Part shown: positions 36,966 through 40,765 of the stretch, one piece after another
How the letters are laid out: the number at the start of each line of letters is the position of its first letter
Numbering within the stretch: the first letter of the stretch is position 1
IMG/VR virus record: IMGVR_UViG_3300049032_000046
Coordinates: 1 to 40,765 of that record
Origin: a virus
DNA: 40,765 nucleotides
Strand: one strand, 5' to 3'
Translations under genes and position numbers: made by a program
Notes under the pieces: model-generated
The model's database searches: none
What the model was told of the DNA's origin: nothing
Seen by the model: the letters and a program-made list of their open reading frames with translations, nothing else

Positions 36966-37555
36966 TCGGCGCCCTCAAACTTCTCCACCTGGTTCCCCCA
37001 GACGTCATGCCCGGGCCACGGCTCACGCGCGAACAGCTCGGCGCAGTGAGCGCGGGGCAAGAGCCGTTCGATCATCGCCCGCATCTCCGGTGGCTTGCGG
37101 CTGTGCTCACGGCGCAGGCTCTCGATCCCGTTCGGGATCACGGCAGCCTCGATCAGGTTGCGCTCGCTCCGGCTCTTGATCTGAGGCGCGCCGAGGCGAC
37201 CCACCAGGAACGGCTCGGTCGAGGATCGGAGCACGTAGCCGGTGCCGAAGGCTGACTTGCCGTGGGGCGTGCGCTTCGTCCAGCTGCCTCCGGTGATGTA
37301 GACGAAGCCCCAGGCCGCCATCACCTCCATCGCCTGCCCCAGGTGCGGCCAGGTCGACCACATGAACAAGAGGCAGTCAGGGCCGGCCAGATGATCCACG
37401 GGCAGCGCCTTGATCTGGTCCAGCGGCATGGTGCTGTAGTGGGCCTCGGGCGACTTCTCGTAGCCCTTGTCCGATCGCATGGCGTAAGCCCACGGCGGAT
37501 CTGCGAGGATCGCGCCGTACTTCATTGGGGTGAGAGGGTCGAAGGGCCAGTTCAT
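36962..37555 (-). CDS. MT-A70 family adenine methyltransferase
   Basis: A 197-residue product. The catalytic DPPW (19-22) lies in YGAILADPPWAYAM, followed by HYSTMPLDQIKALPV, LFMWSTWPHLGQAMEVMAAW, and the late FARQ-like ELFAREPWPGHDVWGNQVE, all typical of phage MT-A70 proteins. It methylates adenine N6 in DNA, probably to protect phage DNA or alter regulation. It is overlapped by HNH and excisionase genes, so it is co-transcribed with the integration module. Confidence 0.9.
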   Translation of the reverse strand: MNWPFDPLTPMKYGAILADPPWAYAMRSDKGYEKSPEAHYSTMPLDQIKALPVDHLAGPDCLLFMWSTWPHLGQAMEVMAAWGFVYITGGSWTKRTPHGKSAFGTGYVLRSSTEPFLVGRLGAPQIKSRSERNLIEAAVIPNGIESLRREHSRKPPEMRAMIERLLPRAHCAELFAREPWPGHDVWGNQVEKFEGAE

Positions 37556-38193
37556 GCTTTGCCCCTCTTCGCTTCCCGCGCCTTGTGCTCCAGCTTCGCA
37601 ATGGCAAGGATGGTCGGCTTCAGCTCGGCCGGAGCCGTGTCATAGCCTCTGCCGAAGCGACCATTCAGGCGCGGGGCCAGTGCGGTCGGGATCGCCTCCC
37701 AGTTCGAGGGATCCGTGTTGAGCTTGTTTCCATCCAGGCACTTCAGGCGATGGCCCTCTGGTACCGGACCGTTGACCTTCTCCCACTCGACCAGGTGGAC
37801 CGCGCGCCACCGACGTTGAAGCGGCATATCGTCGTTGACCTTGCGCTCTCGGTAGCCGTCTTTGCTTACCCGTTCGGTGCCGATCGGCTGGTAAAGCTTC
37901 GTCGCCACGCCGCGGCGCTCTCCCTTCTTGAACCGGGTTTTTGCACCAGCGGCCAGGAATGCCGCACGATGTTCGGGCCCAAGACACCCACCCGCCTTGC
38001 CTTTTTCGAAGCGCCCCGTCCGACCGGTCAGCCACCCATTCCGCTTGCACAGGCTGTTGAAGTTCGTGAGGCTCACGTCGTGCCGATTGAAGATCTGGAC
38101 GAACAGCGCATGGGTTTCGGCGCGAGGCTCGTCAGCCATCGCCTTGATCCAGCCCAGCTCCTCGTCGCTGTAGTGGATCCAGCGGCCCTTCAT
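37552..38193 (-). CDS. HNH endonuclease
   Basis: A 213-residue product. The HNH_3 core is WRAVHLVEWEKVNGPVPEGH then RLKCLDGNKLNTDPSNWE (about 129-166), with His133, His150 and Asn/Asp ligands. The N-terminal half (WIHYSDEELGWIKAMADEPR, a helix-turn-helix with VSLTNFNSLCKRNGW) resembles DNA-binding parts of related phage HNH proteins. It lies within the leftward chain with ATGA overlaps on both sides. A homing or nicking role is likely. Confidence 0.85.
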   Translation of the reverse strand: MKGRWIHYSDEELGWIKAMADEPRAETHALFVQIFNRHDVSLTNFNSLCKRNGWLTGRTGRFEKGKAGGCLGPEHRAAFLAAGAKTRFKKGERRGVATKLYQPIGTERVSKDGYRERKVNDDMPLQRRWRAVHLVEWEKVNGPVPEGHRLKCLDGNKLNTDPSNWEAIPTALAPRLNGRFGRGYDTAPAELKPTILAIAKLEHKAREAKRGKA

Positions 38194-38429
38194 TTGTCGC
38201 CAGCCTTTCCGATCTGCGGCAGGTGCCCAAGGATCTTGTCGCCGTGTTCGGCGTAGAGCTTGGCCGCCTGCAGAGTCACCTTGGAGTTCTCGGTGATGCG
38301 GTCCGCCACTTCGACGATAGCGCCGGCGCGCTTGACCTCGGCCTCGATCTGCTCGGGAGTCAGGCTCTCGACGTCCAGGCGATCGAGGGCGGCGAAGAGG
38401 TGCTTGTTCAGTTCGGCGAGGTTGCTCAC
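38190..38429 (-). CDS. Small helical protein, unknown function
   Basis: A 79-residue product from a GTG at 38429 that overlaps the tiny upstream gene (GTGA), with AAGGAG upstream. Mostly helical (LNKHLFAALDRLDVESLTPE, VTLQAAKLYAEHGDKILGHL). I recall similar short proteins encoded just before HNH genes in other phages. No function known. Confidence 0.65.
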   Translation of the reverse strand: MSNLAELNKHLFAALDRLDVESLTPEQIEAEVKRAGAIVEVADRITENSKVTLQAAKLYAEHGDKILGHLPQIGKAGDK

Positions 38430-38527
38430 GTCCTGGTCTCCTTAGTGATGCGGATGACCGCGCGTTGTTCCGTCGCCACTATCGCGGCGGCGCGAAGCTC
38501 GCTGGCGGTGAAGGCGGCGCGGGTCAT
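38426..38527 (-). CDS. 33-residue protein
   Basis: Starts at the ATG at 38527, which overlaps the upstream stop (ATGA), and its own stop overlaps the downstream GTG. Sequence starts MTRAAFTASELRAAAIVATE; a basic helix. Only the perfect coupling at both ends and G/C wobble bias argue that it is real. Confidence 0.5.
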   Translation of the reverse strand: MTRAAFTASELRAAAIVATEQRAVIRITKETRT

Positions 38528-38859
38528 GGGGCGACCAATTGCGCAAGTTCCGCCTCTGACAGAGGCTTGTCCCGCCGATGCGACACATGCCAGACGTCCC
38601 ATCCGCCTTCAGCTTCGATCCAATCGAAAAGCTGGGTCGCGCCTTCCGGGCTGTCCACGTCGTTGAAGATGCCGAACACCGAGTTCAGCGGACCCCGCAC
38701 CCTCTCGCCTGTATCGATCAGGGTGTAGAGATAGGTGCGCTGTGCGTTGAACGGCTTCGTCGCCAGGATAAAACGCCCGCGCACTCCCTGGACGGTATAC
38801 CGCTGCTTCTCGCCGTCCATCTTGATCTTGTCGCCGACTTTCACCTTGATCCCCATCAC
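38524..38859 (-). CDS. Small beta-rich protein with KOW-like start
   Basis: A 111-residue product; GTG at 38859 overlaps the previous stop, and the ATG at 38856 is an alternative. The N-terminal half (KVKVGDKIKMDGEKQRYTVQ, GVRGRFILATKPFN) reads like a small SH3/KOW-type barrel. The C-terminal half has DSPEGATQLFDWIEAEGGWD. Family not recognised with certainty; I associate this kind of protein with tailed-phage accessory regions. Confidence 0.65.
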   Translation of the reverse strand: MMGIKVKVGDKIKMDGEKQRYTVQGVRGRFILATKPFNAQRTYLYTLIDTGERVRGPLNSVFGIFNDVDSPEGATQLFDWIEAEGGWDVWHVSHRRDKPLSEAELAQLVAP

Positions 38860-39185
38860 CGCTCCCCCTTCTCCGCGCGGGCCTCGGCCCCGGCGATGAG
38901 CGCCAGCAGCAGCGCGCGGGCAGGGTTAGGGCCGTGTTCGTGGTGCCATCCGTTGAAGTACAGCTTGCCGCAAAAGCCGTGGTCGTCGTCTTGTGAAACG
39001 GACCAGTGGCAGCCGGGAAACAGGGTGTCGATCAAGAGCGTGGCGTCGTTCAGATCGCCGTGAAAGGCGTGAATGACGCTGAGCACATCGATGCCAATCT
39101 CCGGCAGCGCAGTCAGATGCTGAGTGCGAAGTTCCCCCGCCTTCACGGCGTCGTGCAGGGCGCGCAGGGCGTTGAGGTCGGTCAT
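38856..39185 (-). CDS. Phage ABA-sandwich-like protein
   Basis: A 109-residue product with ATGA coupling. TLLIDTLFPGCHWSVSQDDD, GFCGKLYFNGWHHEHGPNPA and RALLLALIAGAEARAEKG give the helix, beta hairpin, helix order, ending with an alanine-rich helix starting P-A-R-A-L, seen in the phage ABA sandwich domain. No biochemical role is known for the domain. Confidence 0.65.
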   Translation of the reverse strand: MTDLNALRALHDAVKAGELRTQHLTALPEIGIDVLSVIHAFHGDLNDATLLIDTLFPGCHWSVSQDDDHGFCGKLYFNGWHHEHGPNPARALLLALIAGAEARAEKGER

Positions 39186-39688
39186 GGCGTGGCTCCTTTC
39201 AGGGCGCGGAGGGCTTCGTTCGCGACCAGCCGGAACACTTCACGGTCCTGACGGCCCCCGACTTCATCAGGCATGGCTTGCGCTTGGATGGCATTCCCCA
39301 AGTGAACGTCGGCCCCCGCCTCCAGCAGCACCTTCGCCGCGCCCTGCACCGTGCGCGCCTCGGCCAGTTCGGCGGCGAGCCGGTCGCGCTCGGCCTCGGC
39401 GGCTTCGGCGCGGCGTTTCCACACCGCAACGTCATCCGCGATCTTGTCGTTAACCCGCACATCTACTGCGCGCATCGCCTCGACCTCGGCCAAGCGCGCG
39501 GCGAGGGCTTCCAGAAGGTCGGCGGCTTCGGTCCTGTCATAACCAAATTCGGGCCAGTCGCGCTTTGCGTCCCGCAACCGCGCCACCGTCTCCGCGACCC
39601 GTGCCGTGATCTGTTCGCTCATTGCTGTGTCCTCTTGGGTTGGTGCGGCCTTCTCGGCGGGCGGCATGTCGGCGCGGTAGGTCGTCAC
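39182..39688 (-). CDS. Coiled-coil early protein
   Basis: A 168-residue product from GTG at 39688 (GTGA overlap); an ATG at 39622 with GAGG upstream would give 146 residues. A long coiled coil occupies about residues 55-115 (DLLEALAARLAEVEAMRAVD, AEAAEAERDRLAAELAEART). The end is a helical domain with ALRALKG. Similar coiled-coil proteins of variable length are frequent in phage early regions. Unknown function. Confidence 0.6.
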   Translation of the reverse strand: MTTYRADMPPAEKAAPTQEDTAMSEQITARVAETVARLRDAKRDWPEFGYDRTEAADLLEALAARLAEVEAMRAVDVRVNDKIADDVAVWKRRAEAAEAERDRLAAELAEARTVQGAAKVLLEAGADVHLGNAIQAQAMPDEVGGRQDREVFRLVANEALRALKGATP

Positions 39689-39909
39689 AGGTGGCCCTCC
39701 AACAACTTCATCGTCATGTCCTTGGCGATCTTGCGTCTGAACCGTTCTAGAAAGTCTTCGGTGATCTCAAAGGTCACAGACCTTTCGCCGCAGGTGTCGC
39801 ACTGGCGACGACGACGCACCGTACTTCCCACATCCGGGACATCCCACGGTCGGCTGTCCTTCACGGCGTCAAGGTTTCCGCCGCATTGGCATTTGATATG
39901 CGCAGCCAT
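39685..39909 (-). CDS. NrdR-like zinc-ribbon protein
   Basis: A 74-residue product (TAATG overlap with the upstream gene). The zinc ribbon CQCG (7-10) ... VKDSRPWD ... VRRRRQCDTCGERSVTFEI (about 31-49) closely follows the N-terminal zinc ribbon of NrdR, the repressor of ribonucleotide reductase genes, including the DSR and RRRR segments that contact DNA. NrdR's ATP-cone domain is missing; instead a basic helix (FLERFRRKIAKDM) follows. It may bind NrdR boxes in host DNA or be a reused zinc ribbon. Confidence 0.75.
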   Translation of the reverse strand: MAAHIKCQCGGNLDAVKDSRPWDVPDVGSTVRRRRQCDTCGERSVTFEITEDFLERFRRKIAKDMTMKLLEGHL

Positions 39910-40283
39910 TACGCCTGCCCTCCTTCGCTTGCGTCACCTAGGAAAGCGGCGAGGGCGTCCCAGAGGTTTTTGCGCACCTTCTCGGAGTAGCCCACGTCGA
40001 AGCCTTCGCGCTCGAGGTGTTCCTTGTGGCTTACCCACGCGCCAAGATCGTCCGATGCTTCACTAGCCGCCTCCACCAGCCCCGCGATCTTGTCGAGGTC
40101 CAGTGCTGCGGCGATGCGGGCGCGGCGAGCCGCGTCTATGGCATCACAAGTAGCCTCGTCGGCGGCTTCAACGTCGCTGCCATACAATCCATCAAAGGCG
40201 ACATAGTGCGGCCCTTCGGCATAGGCCACCAACTGCCAGTCCAGCCCCTTCACCAGCGCCTTCACGATCTGGTCCTTGTCCAT
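39909..40283 (-). CDS. Small early protein, unknown function
   Basis: A 124-residue product from the ATG at 40283 (TGATG overlap, GGGGAG upstream). It begins MDKDQIVKALVKGLDWQLVA, has helical EATCDAIDAARRARIAAALD and ends AFLGDASEGGQA. Soluble, acidic, alanine-rich. No family recognised. Confidence 0.6.
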   Translation of the reverse strand: MDKDQIVKALVKGLDWQLVAYAEGPHYVAFDGLYGSDVEAADEATCDAIDAARRARIAAALDLDKIAGLVEAASEASDDLGAWVSHKEHLEREGFDVGYSEKVRKNLWDALAAFLGDASEGGQA

Positions 40284-40594
40284 CACGCGCGCTCCCCGGT
40301 CGGGGCAGCTTCGGCGGCGGGCGCGAGCGCGGCGCGGGCCTCCAGCATCGCGTCGGCGTATGCAAAGCGCCACAGGGCAATGCGGCGCATATACCCGCGG
40401 TGACACGCTTGGTCCCATGCGGTTGCCCCGTCGCCTTGGTTCCAGCCGGGGGGAGGCGTCGGGCAACCCTCACCCATCCACCAGTCAGGGACCTCGGGTG
40501 CCTGCCCCGCGAACCAGTCGCGCAGGGTCATGCCGTTGTTAGGCGTTTCCCAAGGGACCGGAAACGCCGGGCCGCCGTTATCCTGTCGCGTCAT
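40283..40594 (-). CDS. Conserved phage protein of the NGGPAFP type
   Basis: A 103-residue product; GAGGAGA precedes the ATG at 40594. The opening NGGPAFPVPWETPNNGMTLR then DWFAGQAPE is characteristic of a widespread family of small phage proteins of unknown role, which typically continue with an alanine-rich helix (ADAMLEARAALA) as here. It is the first gene of the leftward chain on this side of the circle junction. Confidence 0.75.
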   Translation of the reverse strand: MTRQDNGGPAFPVPWETPNNGMTLRDWFAGQAPEVPDWWMGEGCPTPPPGWNQGDGATAWDQACHRGYMRRIALWRFAYADAMLEARAALAPAAEAAPTGERA

Positions 40595-40605
40595 CTCATC
40601 TCTCC

Positions 40606-40765
40606 TCGGGGGTAGCCGCCCGCCCGCGCGCAGGCTGGAAGTGGGGGTCAGGGGGTGGGGTCAAGCTTGGCGATCTGCGCGTCAAAGGCCGCCAGCCGCT
40701 GTTCTTCTTTGCGCTTTACTTCCGCAATCCTGTCCGGGTCACCGCTAGCCATAGCGGCGGCGTAT
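40606..40765. repeat. Terminal direct repeat, right copy
   Basis: Matches 1-160 at 158 of 160 positions; the differences are at 40621 and 40639. It closes the circle. Confidence 0.9.
40648..40765 (-). CDS. Partial copy of the gene at 43-363 (window edge)
   Basis: The same stop and coding bases as 43-160, cut by the window end. It is the same gene seen twice because the ends overlap, not a second gene. Confidence 0.8.
   Translation of the reverse strand, partial: YAAAMASGDPDRIAEVKRKEEQRLAAFDAQIAKLDPTP

Noticed and set aside
1-40765. CRISPR arrays, insertion sequences, rRNA or tRNA genes
   Set aside because: No regularly spaced repeats, no transposase motif and no recognisable RNA-gene signatures were seen on either strand by eye.

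Overview
The window holds the complete genome of a temperate, long non-contractile-tailed (siphovirus-type) phage, cut open as a circle. Bases 40606-40765 repeat bases 1-160 with two mismatches, so the unit length is 40605 bp, and the gene at 43-363 runs across the junction. High G+C with strong wobble-position G/C bias, a BR0599-type tail hub like that of the Rhodobacter gene transfer agent, P22-like coat plus DUF4055 portal, and GcrA/SANT-like regulators suggest an alphaproteobacterial host, probably Rhodobacteraceae. The host is an inference; no host DNA is present.

Layout. Leftward genes (4816 down to 43, continuing from 40594 down to 33970) carry lysogeny, recombination and accessory functions. 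From right to left these are: a CI-like self-cleaving repressor followed by two lipoprotein genes and a terminator; a separate operator-controlled leftward operon of small proteins ending in a YqaJ-type exonuclease and its partner; a run of small unknown genes including an NrdR-type zinc ribbon and an ABA-sandwich-like protein; an HNH endonuclease; an MT-A70 adenine methyltransferase; an excisionase-like protein; the integrase; a solitary MNT nucleotidyltransferase; and a Bro-N antirepressor that looks frameshifted. Rightward genes start at a TTGACA promoter next to the repressor. They encode early regulators, a SprT-like protease, a PD-(D/E)xK resolvase-like nuclease, a TSCPD-like protein, a C5-methyltransferase-like protein, a DnaA-domain-IV protein, a DUF1376 replication initiator and an HNH intruder (4905-12556). 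After a promoter-like and hairpin segment come terminase, portal, scaffold, coat, neck and tail genes (12688-31218), then a lysis cassette (31330-33923).

How it fits together. Five copies of a 16-bp operator (near-consensus TTGGACAATTGGCCAA) lie at the two divergent control regions, three at 4840-4894 and two at 3435-3481. A single repressor can therefore shut both the rightward replication/late programme and the leftward recombination operon, while expressing itself and two surface lipoproteins. Almost every gene pair overlaps by ATGA, GTGA or TGATG, so translation is tightly coupled. Tail assembly uses a predicted -1 frameshift at GGGAAAC (21977-21983).

Most worth a second look: a von Willebrand A domain with an apparently complete MIDAS motif inserted in the central tail-tip protein; an alpha/beta-hydrolase fused to a tail fibre; repressor-linked lipoproteins that may exclude superinfecting phages; a small gene inserted between exact 17-bp repeats in the neck cluster; and a CG-repeat frameshift in the antirepressor.
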